A stretch of DNA of 64,000 bases, taken from CAZOIA01 sp964579675. GTDB taxonomy: Bacteria; Planctomycetota; Phycisphaerae; UBA1845; PWPN01. The translations under genes were made by a program, and so were the position numbers. The DNA lies in assembly GCA_964579675.1 (NCBI GenBank), contig CAZOIA010000001.1, forward strand, positions 26,231-90,230. The letters run 5' to 3'. Shown here one piece after another: positions 45,317 through 54,354 of this stretch (the stretch's first letter is position 1; each line of letters opens with the position of its first letter). The notes beneath the pieces were generated by a model. The model made no database searches, was not told the origin of the DNA, and was given only the letters and a program-made list of their open reading frames with translations.

Positions 45317-46429
45317 TCACGCGGTTGACTTCCGGCGGATGTAATCCACCGCCACGGCCAGGACGATCACCGCCCCGATCACCATCTCCTGGACCCAGGT
45401 CGGCACGCCCACGTGGTCGCAGCCCACACGCAGGAAGGCCATGATCAGCGCCCCGATCAGTGAGCCGAACACCGATCCCTCACCCCCCGAGAGGCTGCCG
45501 CCACCGATCACCACCGCGGCAATGACGTCCAGCTCCGCACCCATCGCGGTGGTGGGATCGCCGACGGTAAGCCGGCAAAACTGCATCACGCCGGCCAGAC
45601 CGGTGCACAAGCCGGCGATGGAATAGAGCTGCAGCTTGACCCGCTCGACCCGGATGCCGCACAGCCGGGCCGTCGCCTCGTTGGAGCCGATCGCGAAGAC
45701 GTGTCGGCCCAGCGAGGTGTAGCGAAGCATCGCCCAGACCACCGCCGCCAGCAGGAGCATCGTCCATACCCCCGGCGAGACGAGTAGCCACGGCGGGTTC
45801 GGCTGGCGGACCAGGATGTGCGTGCCGAGCCAATGGGCCGGTGCGTCGATCTTCTGCTCGGCGGCAATGCCCTTGGCCAAACCCCGGGCGATGCCCCACA
45901 TGCCCAGCGTGGCAATGAACGGCACCACCTTCAGACGGGTGATCATCGTTGCGTTGGCCAGCCCGCACAACCCACCCAGGAGCAAGCCCGCCACCACCGC
46001 CGGCCCCGGCGGCGAACCGCGCTGAAGGCACCAGGCCGTCATCACGCTGGTCAACGCAATCACCGACCCCACGGACAGGTCGATCCCACCACTGATAACG
46101 ATCATGGTCATGCCCATGGCGGCGATGCCAACCGATACCGTCTGATTGCCCGTGGCCCGGAAGGTGTTCACGGTCAGGAACCGGTTATCGTGCTCTCGGA
46201 TACATTGCCAGGCGCTGGGAACGGGCCCGGCCGCCCTGCCCGAACGTTCGCTATGCGCTGCCCGCTCGGTGAGGAACCGATGCTCGTCCAGGCCGTTCCT
46301 GATCTGGGAGGCCGCGGCAAAGCCCAGGATGATCAGCACCAACGCCAGCAGCGGTCCCAAGGCATTCAGCAACTGCCGCACCCGCGTCGGGCCGACGGAG
46401 ACTCCGGTGGGCCTTGCCGGATCGCTCAT
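45317..46429 (-). CDS. Sugar ABC transporter permease (RbsC/XylH type)
   Basis: 370 residues, about nine to ten membrane helices. The family core starts with GIAAMGMTMIVISGGIDLSV, followed by GSVIALTSVMTAW and VVPFIATLGMWGIARGLAKG. The segment GGGSLSGGEGSVFGSLIGAL is the conserved EAA-like end. Between the first helix and FLTVNTF a hydrophilic stretch of about 45 residues is present that I do not expect in most RbsC proteins. The ATG at 46429 overlaps the ATPase stop codon (ATGA). It forms the membrane channel of a ribose/xylose-type importer. Confidence 0.93.
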   Translation of the reverse strand: MSDPARPTGVSVGPTRVRQLLNALGPLLALVLIILGFAAASQIRNGLDEHRFLTERAAHSERSGRAAGPVPSAWQCIREHDNRFLTVNTFRATGNQTVSVGIAAMGMTMIVISGGIDLSVGSVIALTSVMTAWCLQRGSPPGPAVVAGLLLGGLCGLANATMITRLKVVPFIATLGMWGIARGLAKGIAAEQKIDAPAHWLGTHILVRQPNPPWLLVSPGVWTMLLLAAVVWAMLRYTSLGRHVFAIGSNEATARLCGIRVERVKLQLYSIAGLCTGLAGVMQFCRLTVGDPTTAMGAELDVIAAVVIGGGSLSGGEGSVFGSLIGALIMAFLRVGCDHVGVPTWVQEMVIGAVIVLAVAVDYIRRKSTA

Positions 46430-47949
46430 GCCCCCCCTCCGGTGGCCGCGGCCATCATGTCCTGCTCCGACCACTCGGACGCGCCCCGAACGTCGATCAA
46501 CCGACCCCGCCTCATGACCGCAATCCGATCGCACACCCCCAGCAGTTCCGGGAGGTACGAACTGACGAACAGGATGGCTCTGCCCTCGGCCGCCAGTTCG
46601 CCCATGAGCCGGTAGACCTGAACCTTCGCCCCGACGTCGATTCCGCGGGTCGGCTCGTCGAGCAGCAGGATGTCCGCGTCCTGGTGCAGGAGCCGGGCAA
46701 GCGCCACCTTCTGCTGGTTTCCGCCGGACAGGTCCCAGGCCGTCTGCTGTGGGCCACGGGTGCGGATATCCAGCCGATCGATCCACCGCCGCGCCGCCTG
46801 CCGTTGCCGCGAAAGGTTCAGGAACCCCCACCGCCCCACCGCGTTCAGGCGTGACAGCGTGATGTTGTCCGCCAGGCTCATCGGCAGGGCGAGCCCCTCG
46901 GCCTTGCGATCCTCGCTGAGCATGCCGACGCCCTGCGAGAGCCGCCTGCTCGGCGTCGCCCCGTCGTCGGTCGTGAGCGTCGGGGCGGCCACCGCTACGG
47001 TGATCCGCCCGCTCTGGACCGGGGCAAGACCGAAGATCGCCCGCAGCAGTTCCGTCCGCCCCGCACCGACCAGGCCGAACAGCCCGAGGATCTCGCCCCG
47101 GCACAGTCTCAGGCCCACGTGGCGGGGCAAGGGCTCACCGCACAAGTCGTCCAGTTCCAGTACCACGCCGCCGACGTGGTGATCCACCCTCGGGAACATT
47201 TCGTCCAGTCCCCGCCCGACCATCATCTCGATGATCCGGCCGGCGCCCGTCTGCGACACCATCCCGGTGCCGGTCACCCGCCCGTCCCGCAGGACCGTGA
47301 ACCCGTCCGCCACCTGCTGAACTTCCTCCAGAAAGTGCGAGATGTAGACGATGCTCACGCCCCGGCCCCGAAGCCGGCGGATCAGTTCAAACAGATGGGC
47401 CGTGTCCTCCTGGGAGAGTGAACTCGTCGGCTCGTCCATCACGATAATGCCCGCGTCGGTAACCAGGGCCCGGGCCACCTCGATGAGCTGCCGGGCACCG
47501 ATGCTCAGGTCGCCTGCCCGCACGTCAGGCCGGATGTCCGGGTGGTGCAGCTCGGCCAGTGCGGCGAGCACCCGTTGGCGCATCGGCCCGCGACGCAGTA
47601 CGAGACCCCAGCGCGTCTCCTCGATCCCCAGCATCACGTTCTCCTCGACCGTCAGGTGCGGCGCGAGGTTGAGTTCCTGGTAGATCATGGCGATGCCGCG
47701 ACGGCGGGCGTCCAGCGGGCTGACCGGGCGGTATGCCTGACCGTCCAGGTACATCCGTCCCTCGTCCGGCGCAATCGCCCCGCTGAGAATCTTCATGAGC
47801 GTACTCTTGCCCGCCCCGTTCTCACCGATCAGGGCATGCACCTCGCCCGGCTGCACGAGCAGGTCCACGCCGTCCAGGGCAACCGTTGCCCCGAACCGCT
47901 TCCGGACACCGATCATTCGCAGGCGAGGATCGTCGGACGATGCGCTCAT
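46426..47949 (-). CDS. Sugar ABC transporter ATP-binding protein (RbsA/XylG type)
   Basis: 507 residues with two ATPase halves. Half 1 has Walker A GENGAGKST, signature LSIGARQLIEVARAL and Walker B IIVMDEPTSSL. Half 2 has a weak P-loop (LVGAGRTELLRAI), signature LSGGNQQKVALARLL and Walker B ILLLDEPTRGIDVG. This asymmetric pair is characteristic of the ribose/galactose/xylose importers. The gene overlaps both the permease (ATGA) and the upstream binding-protein gene by four bases. Confidence 0.96.
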   Translation of the reverse strand: MSASSDDPRLRMIGVRKRFGATVALDGVDLLVQPGEVHALIGENGAGKSTLMKILSGAIAPDEGRMYLDGQAYRPVSPLDARRRGIAMIYQELNLAPHLTVEENVMLGIEETRWGLVLRRGPMRQRVLAALAELHHPDIRPDVRAGDLSIGARQLIEVARALVTDAGIIVMDEPTSSLSQEDTAHLFELIRRLRGRGVSIVYISHFLEEVQQVADGFTVLRDGRVTGTGMVSQTGAGRIIEMMVGRGLDEMFPRVDHHVGGVVLELDDLCGEPLPRHVGLRLCRGEILGLFGLVGAGRTELLRAIFGLAPVQSGRITVAVAAPTLTTDDGATPSRRLSQGVGMLSEDRKAEGLALPMSLADNITLSRLNAVGRWGFLNLSRQRQAARRWIDRLDIRTRGPQQTAWDLSGGNQQKVALARLLHQDADILLLDEPTRGIDVGAKVQVYRLMGELAAEGRAILFVSSYLPELLGVCDRIAVMRRGRLIDVRGASEWSEQDMMAAATGGGA

Positions 47950-48980
47950 CTAAGGTACTTCCCTATCGGTGGTGAAAGCAGCTCCCTGATCCCGGGCGCG
48001 CCCATGTTGCCCGGCGTGGCCACGGTGCTGCCGGTGTCGATTCGCGTCGCCACCGTCTCGCCCCGCAGATGAGCGACGAGCGTCTTGACCGCCAGGTAAC
48101 CGATGTTCAACGGGTCCTGGAGGATCAGTCCGTGGAGTTGGCCGGCGGCCAACGCCTCGACCACCTTCTCCGAGGTGTCGAAACCGACGAACTTCACCTT
48201 GCCCGCTCGACCCGATTCCTGCAGGGCCCGTAGCATTCCGAAGACCGGCGGCTCGCAGGGGCAGAATATCCCGTCGATTTCCGGGAATGCATTGAGCAGG
48301 TTCTCGGCCTTGGCGTAGGCGGACTCCGTGGTCGGCCCGGCGTATTGGTCGGCCGAGGCGATCTCGATGGCGGGAAACCGTTTCCGCAACTCGTTTAGGA
48401 AACCCTCCTCGCGCCTGGTGGTGCTGGCTGAGCCCACCTGATAGCGCATCACGAGCACTTTGCCCCTGCCGCCCAGGACATACCCGAGTCTGCGGGCCGC
48501 GTTCCTGCCCCCCTTGTAATTGTCGGTAGCTACGAAGCTGACGTAGTCCTTGCCGAACTCAGCCTGCAATCCGGAATCCATGATCAGCACGGGGACGCCG
48601 GCCCGCATGGCCTCCCGCACGGGGCGGACCAGCGCTCTGTCATCCAGCGGGGCCAGCACGATCCCCGACACCCCGGCATTGACGAAGTTCTCGACGACGT
48701 TGATCTGCTGCTCGCGGTCGTCTTCCCGGGCCGGGCCCTTCCAGATGACCTGAACGCCCTCCAGCTCGTCCCGGGCCTTGTTCACCCCGGCGTGGATGGC
48801 CTTCCAGAACTCGTGGTTCGTGGCCTTGGGAACGACCGCGATCTTGAGCATGCCGCCCTGCACTGGGCTCGCCGGCGCGGACCGGGGTAAACCCTTGCTG
48901 TCCGCGGGGTATTCCCCCCCGCACCCGGCCAAGCCGATCGCAAACAACACCGGCAGCACTGAATGGCCGTACGCGATCAT
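47946..48980 (-). CDS. Sugar-binding lipoprotein of an ABC importer, paralogue 1
   Basis: 344 residues with a lipoprotein signal (VLFAIGLAGC) and a periplasmic-binding-protein fold of the RbsB type (KIAVVPKATNHEFWKAIHAG; YVSFVATDNYKGGRNAARRL). It is about 70 percent identical by eye to the next gene at 49103. In the binding-cleft region it reads FCPCEPPVFGML, where the paralogue has FTPNESTTFGML, so the ligand may differ. The ATG at 48980 lacks a clear ribosome-binding site. An R1 hairpin ends ten bases before it. The longer open frame upstream encodes repeat-derived residues. Confidence 0.9.
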   Translation of the reverse strand: MIAYGHSVLPVLFAIGLAGCGGEYPADSKGLPRSAPASPVQGGMLKIAVVPKATNHEFWKAIHAGVNKARDELEGVQVIWKGPAREDDREQQINVVENFVNAGVSGIVLAPLDDRALVRPVREAMRAGVPVLIMDSGLQAEFGKDYVSFVATDNYKGGRNAARRLGYVLGGRGKVLVMRYQVGSASTTRREEGFLNELRKRFPAIEIASADQYAGPTTESAYAKAENLLNAFPEIDGIFCPCEPPVFGMLRALQESGRAGKVKFVGFDTSEKVVEALAAGQLHGLILQDPLNIGYLAVKTLVAHLRGETVATRIDTGSTVATPGNMGAPGIRELLSPPIGKYLR

Positions 48981-48989
48981 GCAACAACA

Positions 48990-49018
48990 AAGAGCCGCGG
49001 GCTTCAGCCCGCGCGGCC
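48990..49018. repeat. R1 (REP-like) hairpin, single
   Basis: AAGAGCCGCGGGCTTCAGCC followed by CGCGCGGCC. It lies between the two binding-protein genes, ten bases before the start of the downstream one. Confidence 0.85.
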
Positions 49019-49102
49019 TTTCGCTCACCGAGGCGCCGCATGATTGCCCACTGCTATTCAGGTGCCAGCCGACCGCTCCTTCTGCCGTCACAGTGGGTGA
49101 CA

Positions 49103-50101
49103 TCATTTGAGGTACTTGTCTATGGGCGGTGAGAGCAGCTTCTTGATTCGGGGCTTGCTCATGTTTTCCGGTGTGGCCACCTCGCTGCCAGTGTTGATCC
49201 GGGCGCTGACCTTCTCGCCCCGAAGACAATTGACCAGCGTCTTGACCGCCGTGTAGCCCATGTTCAGCGGGTCCTGCAGCACCAGTCCGTGGATCTCACC
49301 GGCAGCCATGGCCCGGATCAGCTTGTCGGAACTGTCAAAGCCCACGAACTTCACCTTGCCGGCCCGGCCCGACCCCTGCAACGCCCGCAGCATACCGAAC
49401 GTCGTGGACTCGTTGGGTGTGAAAATGCCGTCGAGTTCGGGGAACACGTTGAGTAGATTCTCGGCCTTGGCGTACGAGGTCTCGGTGGTGGCCCCGCCGT
49501 ACTGGTCCGACGAGACGATCTCGATGTCGGGGAACTCCGCCCCCATCACGTCGAGGAAGCCCTGCTCGCGCTTCTCGGTGCTCGCGGACCCCACCTGGTA
49601 CCGCATCATCAGCACCTTACCCCTGCCCTCGAGCAGCCTCCCCAGTCGGCGGCCCCCCTTCTGCCCGCCGACGTAGTTGTCCGTCGCCACGAAACTGGCG
49701 TAGTCCGTGCCCACCTCCGCGTTCAGCCCGGAGTCCATGATTACCACCCTGATCCCCGCGTGCCCCGCCTCGCGGACCGGGCGGACCAGGGCCTCGTCGT
49801 CCAAAGGTGCCAGGGCAATCCCGGGCACGCCGGCGTTGATGAAGTTCTCGACCACGTTGATCTGCTGCTCGCGGTCGTCTTCCTTGGTCGGCCCCTTCCA
49901 GATGACCTGCACCCCCGCGAGTTCGCGTTCAGCCTTGACCGCCCCAGCGTGGATCGCCTTCCAGAACTCGTGCGTCGTGCCCTTGGGGATGACTGCTATC
50001 TTGAGCAGGCCCGCCTCGTCACCCGACCCGCGGCCGCAACCGGACAATCCGATCGCCCAGATCGCTGGCACCAACCAGGCACGTCGCATCCCTCGCTCCA
50101 T
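49103..50101 (-). CDS. Sugar-binding lipoprotein of an ABC importer, paralogue 2
   Basis: 332 residues with lipobox GLSGC and RbsB-type fold (KIAVIPKGTTHEFWKAIHAG; DYASFVATDNYVGGQKGGRR; MNTGS-like tail SEVATPENMSKPRIKKLLSP). It starts directly after the stop codon of proC (TAGATGGAGCG). The ATG at 50089 is an alternative and has GGAGCGAGGG upstream. It keeps a polar cleft segment FTPNESTTFGML and is probably the main binding protein for the importer downstream. Tandem duplication with 47946-48980 is clear. Ligand unknown, probably a pentose. Confidence 0.92.
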   Translation of the reverse strand: MERGMRRAWLVPAIWAIGLSGCGRGSGDEAGLLKIAVIPKGTTHEFWKAIHAGAVKAERELAGVQVIWKGPTKEDDREQQINVVENFINAGVPGIALAPLDDEALVRPVREAGHAGIRVVIMDSGLNAEVGTDYASFVATDNYVGGQKGGRRLGRLLEGRGKVLMMRYQVGSASTEKREQGFLDVMGAEFPDIEIVSSDQYGGATTETSYAKAENLLNVFPELDGIFTPNESTTFGMLRALQGSGRAGKVKFVGFDSSDKLIRAMAAGEIHGLVLQDPLNMGYTAVKTLVNCLRGEKVSARINTGSEVATPENMSKPRIKKLLSPPIDKYLK

Positions 50102-50920
50102 CTAGGATCCCAGTTCCCGGCCACGCTCGAACGCCGCCTTGACCGCATCGCGGATCGCGTCGCCGACGCCGGCACCGTTCATATGTTCCAGCGCCGCCTG
50201 CGTCGTGCCGCCCTTGCTGGTGACTTTGCGACGCAGCTCAGCCGGCCGCTCGTTCGCCTCCAGCATCATCCGGGCGGCGCCGAGGCAGGTCTGCTCGGCC
50301 AGCTTGAGGGCATCCTCCTCGCTCAGCCCGCACGCCACGCCGCCGGCGACCATGGCCTCGACGAAATAGTAGAAGTACGCCGGACCTGACCCCGACACCG
50401 CCGTCACCACATCCATCAGCGATTCGTCCTCCACAACCACGGTGGCGCCGCCCGCGTCGAACAGGTCCCGCACGTCGGTCACGTCCTCATCCCGGGCATG
50501 CTTACCGGCGCAGATCCCCGCCATCCCCGTCCCGACCTTGATGGGCAGATTGGGCATCACCCGAACCACGCGGGCTTCTGTCTTCGGGAAAGCCGCTTCA
50601 ATTCGCTGCGTGCTGACGCCAGCCATGATGCTGACCCACAACTGGTCATCCGCGGCACTGCCGGCCGGACCCGACGCCACCTCATCGAAGTTCTGCGGCT
50701 TGACCGCCAGCACGACCCGGGCCGAGTCCGCCACCAGTTGCCGATTGTCCTCGGTCACCTCCACGCCGAACGTCTCCGAGAAGAGCTGCCGGCGCTCAGC
50801 AACCGGATCCGAGACGATGATCTCGTCCGGCCGATAGAGCTTCTCTCGCAGCGCTGCCGCCACGATCCCCTCCGCCATGTTCCCCGCTCCGATGAATCCG
50901 AACTCAAACCGAGGTACCAT
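50102..50920 (-). CDS. proC: Pyrroline-5-carboxylate reductase
   Basis: 272 residues. It reduces 1-pyrroline-5-carboxylate to proline with NAD(P)H. The Rossmann fingerprint is FGFIGAGNMAEGIV. The family signature is SGSGPAYFYYFVEAM, with VTSKGGTTQAALEHM near the C-terminus. The length is normal. It immediately precedes the sugar-transport genes, so proC and the importer share a transcript, although no functional link is known. The start is the ATG at 50920. Confidence 0.96.
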   Translation of the reverse strand: MVPRFEFGFIGAGNMAEGIVAAALREKLYRPDEIIVSDPVAERRQLFSETFGVEVTEDNRQLVADSARVVLAVKPQNFDEVASGPAGSAADDQLWVSIMAGVSTQRIEAAFPKTEARVVRVMPNLPIKVGTGMAGICAGKHARDEDVTDVRDLFDAGGATVVVEDESLMDVVTAVSGSGPAYFYYFVEAMVAGGVACGLSEEDALKLAEQTCLGAARMMLEANERPAELRRKVTSKGGTTQAALEHMNGAGVGDAIRDAVKAAFERGRELGS

Positions 50921-51129
50921 TGCACTTCGCCTCTGCTCGTTGATCTCTTTGATCCATTCTCAGCCACTGGGAGCATTGTAGTGCCAGTGGTCGAGCCGCT
51001 CAAACCTGCCAGGAATGACCCCGCCCCTCCCGGCCGCGGCAAGCCACGCGCGGCGTTTACCCGCACCAGGCCCGGCCAACACCGAAAGTGCTGACAAGCC
51101 GGGATCATCCGCCAAGTTCTCAACCCGAA

Positions 51130-53031
51130 TCACGGGTGCGGCTGCGTCGCCGCCGGGAGCAGTCCCGCCGCCCCGAGCAAGGCGCCCAGGGCGTGCTGGC
51201 AATGATCGATACGCAATGTCGGGTTGATGGGTGTGTTGCGGACGGCGCCAATAACCTCGCCAGGGGAGTGAACGTAATAGCACTCCTCCTCGCCGAATCG
51301 CAACTGCAGCACGAACCGGCACGCCTTGCGGATGATCTCCCGATAGCGGTCGGCACGCTCGGCGTCACCCATCGCCTCGGCGGTGCGGACCGCCTCGACG
51401 TAGCCCTCCACGTACACCGCGGTCGAGATGCCCGCCCGGCCCGTGCCGTGCACGTCGAACCCGCCCTCATAGATCCGCAGCGTCGGATCCTTCGACTCGA
51501 TCTGTGTCGCGGCCAGGAAGTCGCTCATCTCATAGACGAAATCGGCGTACCTCTGCAGTAAGGTGGTCCGGGCCAGTTGCCCCCACGCCTGCACCTGCCA
51601 GGGAACGAACATCGGCGGCCGGTTCTCCCGGAAGTAGCTCTGGTAGAACGGAAGGGCCTGGTCACAGACTTCTCGCCATTTCGCGTCGCGGGTCTGGACA
51701 TAGTGCCTGGCGATCGCCAGCAGCGCCTCGCCGGGATAGTAGTCCTGGCTCGACTTTGACGTGGACGGCGGGAAACGCGTCCTGAAGCTCCCGTTCCCTC
51801 GCTGCATCGCCGCCAGGGCGTTCAGCAGCGACGCCCGCAGATCCGCGTGCCGATCTCGATCCGGCGCCTCGGTCAGGGCCAGACAGACCAGGGCGGTTAC
51901 TCCCAGCGGGTGTTTTCCGTCCGGCGTCGCAATGTAGGCGGCGTCGCGGCGATTCTCAAGCGGGGCGACCATCTTGCCGAACGCCGCGATTGCCCGTTCC
52001 AGTGCCTCATTGGATGCCCGGTCCTTGCGCTGCCGCGCGTGCACCGCCAGCGCCCACGTCGTTGCCGCCTGCCGCACCCAGTTCTGACCAGTCGGCCAGT
52101 ACATACCCCGGCCGGGAAGGAATTCGTAGGAGAAGAACCCGTCCGAAATCTGGCGATAACGGATGTACCGGGCCAGGTCGTCCGCCGCGCTGCTTAATTC
52201 TCGTCGGGTCACCTCCTCGGGCCGAATTGCCCGCATACCTGCAATCAGGCGGACGGGCTCCGAACCGGGGTGAGGCTCATAAAGGTGCGTGGACCGAAAA
52301 CGCAGAAAGACAACCTTCTCCGGTTCGCGGTCCGGCGGATCGCGCTTCAGCCCCAGTTCCCCTTGGAGGCCGTCGATCGCGATTTCGTAACGGTTACATC
52401 GGTGGTCCACCAGACCGTCGCGCTCGCAGAGGGCTTCCTTCGAGATCACTTGCGACGGCCGGACGAGGACCTCTTTGCCGTCAGATCGAACGGCGATGCC
52501 GTGGATCGCCGGCTCGAAGCTCAGCCCCAGTTGCCCCGGCGACTCGTTGCCGCGGCCGACCTGCTCGCGCGGACCGATAAGCTCGACCTCGATGGTCAGG
52601 CGGGCGAGATCATCTTCACTGAGCGGCTTGTCCCGCCCGGCATCGGCCAGGGCGGCTTCGGCCGCTTCCCGGCACGCGCTGACTACCGGCAGGGCATCCG
52701 AATCCGCCGTGCCGACCAGCTTACCCACACGCCGCAAGGTGACCGACACCCGGCAGCTCAGCTCAGCCAACGCCCGCGGCGTGTAGACGTTCTCATACCG
52801 CTGTCCATCGCGGACACGCTGCACGAGCACCTTGCGAACAAACCGCATCAGATAGGTCTGGTCAACCGGCTCCACAACCGGGGCTGGATGACCGAGCCGG
52901 AGATCCGCCGCCGGAGGGGCGATCGGTTCCAGACCGCCCGCCCACCCTGGAAGCACCAGGACCAACAGCCCAAACATCCATCCGCCGCGATGCCGCAGCG
53001 GCCCGGTTACGCGAGCACGATTCCGTCCCAT
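51130..53031 (-). CDS. AMMECR1-like domain fused to an alpha/alpha-toroid domain, exported
   Basis: 633 residues. The N-terminus has a hydrophobic segment (MFGLLVLVLPGWAGG), probably a signal. Residues 75-240 follow the AMMECR1 pattern (VSVTLRRVGKLVGTADSDAL; LTIEVELIGPREQV; AIHGIAVRSDGKEVLVRPSQ), but the RGCIG motif is replaced by LVGTAD. Residues 270-630 look like a six-hairpin glycosidase-type toroid (WVRQAATTWALAVHARQRKD; WREVCDQALPFYQSYFRENR). The ATG at 53031 with GGGAG upstream is preferred over 53073. The fusion suggests a polysaccharide-active or peptide-modifying enzyme; function unknown. Confidence 0.6.
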   Translation of the reverse strand: MGRNRARVTGPLRHRGGWMFGLLVLVLPGWAGGLEPIAPPAADLRLGHPAPVVEPVDQTYLMRFVRKVLVQRVRDGQRYENVYTPRALAELSCRVSVTLRRVGKLVGTADSDALPVVSACREAAEAALADAGRDKPLSEDDLARLTIEVELIGPREQVGRGNESPGQLGLSFEPAIHGIAVRSDGKEVLVRPSQVISKEALCERDGLVDHRCNRYEIAIDGLQGELGLKRDPPDREPEKVVFLRFRSTHLYEPHPGSEPVRLIAGMRAIRPEEVTRRELSSAADDLARYIRYRQISDGFFSYEFLPGRGMYWPTGQNWVRQAATTWALAVHARQRKDRASNEALERAIAAFGKMVAPLENRRDAAYIATPDGKHPLGVTALVCLALTEAPDRDRHADLRASLLNALAAMQRGNGSFRTRFPPSTSKSSQDYYPGEALLAIARHYVQTRDAKWREVCDQALPFYQSYFRENRPPMFVPWQVQAWGQLARTTLLQRYADFVYEMSDFLAATQIESKDPTLRIYEGGFDVHGTGRAGISTAVYVEGYVEAVRTAEAMGDAERADRYREIIRKACRFVLQLRFGEEECYYVHSPGEVIGAVRNTPINPTLRIDHCQHALGALLGAAGLLPAATQPHP

Positions 53032-53222
53032 CCCAATCTCCCAGAACGGCGAGAAGCGAGATCGTCGCATCACTACCGATTCATCACCAAAGCACGAAAC
53101 AAGGAAACAGTCTGCTCCATTCGTCAGTTCTCAATTCTTTGTTCCCAACTCTCAACTCTCAATTCTCAACTCTCAATTCTCAACTCATCCCTCTCCACAC
53201 GTCCGAGGTGAAACCCGCCCCG

Positions 53223-54047
53223 TCAAATCGGCTCATCACATCGCTGCCGGTCTTTGAACACCGCCAGGTTCCGGATGCCCTGGCGTTTGAGCACCTCGCC
53301 CCACTCGTGTAAACCCGCGCCGACGTCCTCAGGCCGATGTGCGTCGCTGCCCAGGCTCATCGCCTCGCCGCCGAGTTCAGCGTATCGACGCACGACCCAA
53401 TCGCCCGGCGACGGCTCCGGCAGTGATTGCCGCAACGTGCTCAGGTTCACCTCCGGCACCAGTTCCCCCTCGATGCACGTCCGAAGGATCTCCTCCACCA
53501 GCTCCCCGTGTGGGCGGAGGTCGAACGTCTCGAAGTACCGCTGCGTATACCGCTTGACCAAATCGAGGTGCCCGAGAACGTCGAAAGGCCGGCGGCCCCG
53601 GTTGTTCAACTCCCGCACGAACTGCGCCGCCTCCAGGACTGCCTCGAGGTACGCCCGGGTCCCGGACGCGGCATCCAAACCCTCCCAATGCTGTCGAACG
53701 TGCAGGGCCCGGCCGCCGAACCAGTGCACGCTCAGCAACACCACGTCGAACCGTCGGGGCCGGAGATAGTCGAGGATCATGTCCATCCGATCGGGCTGAT
53801 AGCAGATCTCGATCCCGTGCCCGATGAAGACCGGGCCGCCGAACCGCTCCCGGAGGTGCACGACGGCGGCGGCGATTCTCTCGTAATCGTACCGGCACTG
53901 GGGCCATTCGCTTGGATGGCTGTCAAAGTGGTCGGTGAAGGTCAGTCCGGCCAGACCCACCCCGATCGCCTGCCGGAGGTTGGCCGCCGGGTCGGCCTCC
54001 GAATCCCACGAATAGCGCGTGTGTACATGCTGGTCGTACAGTGCCAC
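53223..54047 (-). CDS. PHP-domain phosphoesterase (histidinol-phosphatase type)
   Basis: 274 residues. The PHP fingerprint is clear: YDQHVHTRYSWD for the first metal ligands, LTFTDHFDSHPSEW, FIGHGIEI, VHWFGG, and the C-terminal GSDAHRPEDVGAG. These bind three metals. Such enzymes hydrolyse histidinol phosphate or related phosphomonoesters. The frame opens at 54290, but the family begins at YDQHVH. I therefore choose the GTG at 54047 (VALYDQ), with ATT just before it. No his genes are nearby, so the true substrate is uncertain. Confidence 0.87.
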   Translation of the reverse strand: MALYDQHVHTRYSWDSEADPAANLRQAIGVGLAGLTFTDHFDSHPSEWPQCRYDYERIAAAVVHLRERFGGPVFIGHGIEICYQPDRMDMILDYLRPRRFDVVLLSVHWFGGRALHVRQHWEGLDAASGTRAYLEAVLEAAQFVRELNNRGRRPFDVLGHLDLVKRYTQRYFETFDLRPHGELVEEILRTCIEGELVPEVNLSTLRQSLPEPSPGDWVVRRYAELGGEAMSLGSDAHRPEDVGAGLHEWGEVLKRQGIRNLAVFKDRQRCDEPI

Positions 54048-54354
54048 AATGCACCCCGAGCGTTTGGAGCATCCGACGAAACAAGTCCCCCGCCGCACGC
54101 GAATTGATGAGCGGCCGATGTCCCGGGGCTCGCCGGATACCCCGGGAAGGCACCCAGCCCGCTTCATCCCATCCCCACACTGTAAGCTCACGGCCGGTGT
54201 GCATAAAGCCAGGCCACTCCCGTCGCACGGCGGCACGCCCGGGCATCGATCCGCGGGGACCGCTCCTTGACCGTGCCCGGAATCCCGCACCGTATCCCAC
54301 CACCGGCCGCTTGCAGCTTCGCCCTCGTACCACCTATACTACTTGCGAACCCGC
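54048..54354. other. Intergenic region between divergent PHP and acyltransferase genes
   Basis: 307 bases without a gene. An upstream extension of the PHP frame crosses it but has no family similarity. The only clear signal is the promoter at 54311-54340. Confidence 0.55.
54311..54340 (+). promoter_or_regulatory. Promoter for the acyltransferase gene
   Basis: TTGCAG (54311-54316) and TATACT (54335-54340), 18 nt apart. The predicted transcript starts about 8 nt before the ATG at 54355, consistent with the lack of a ribosome-binding site. Confidence 0.5.

Noticed and set aside
48981..49229. N-terminal extension of the binding-protein frame (47946-48980)
   Set aside because: It translates the R1 repeat (RGLKPAAL) before the lipoprotein signal; a lipoprotein signal must be N-terminal.
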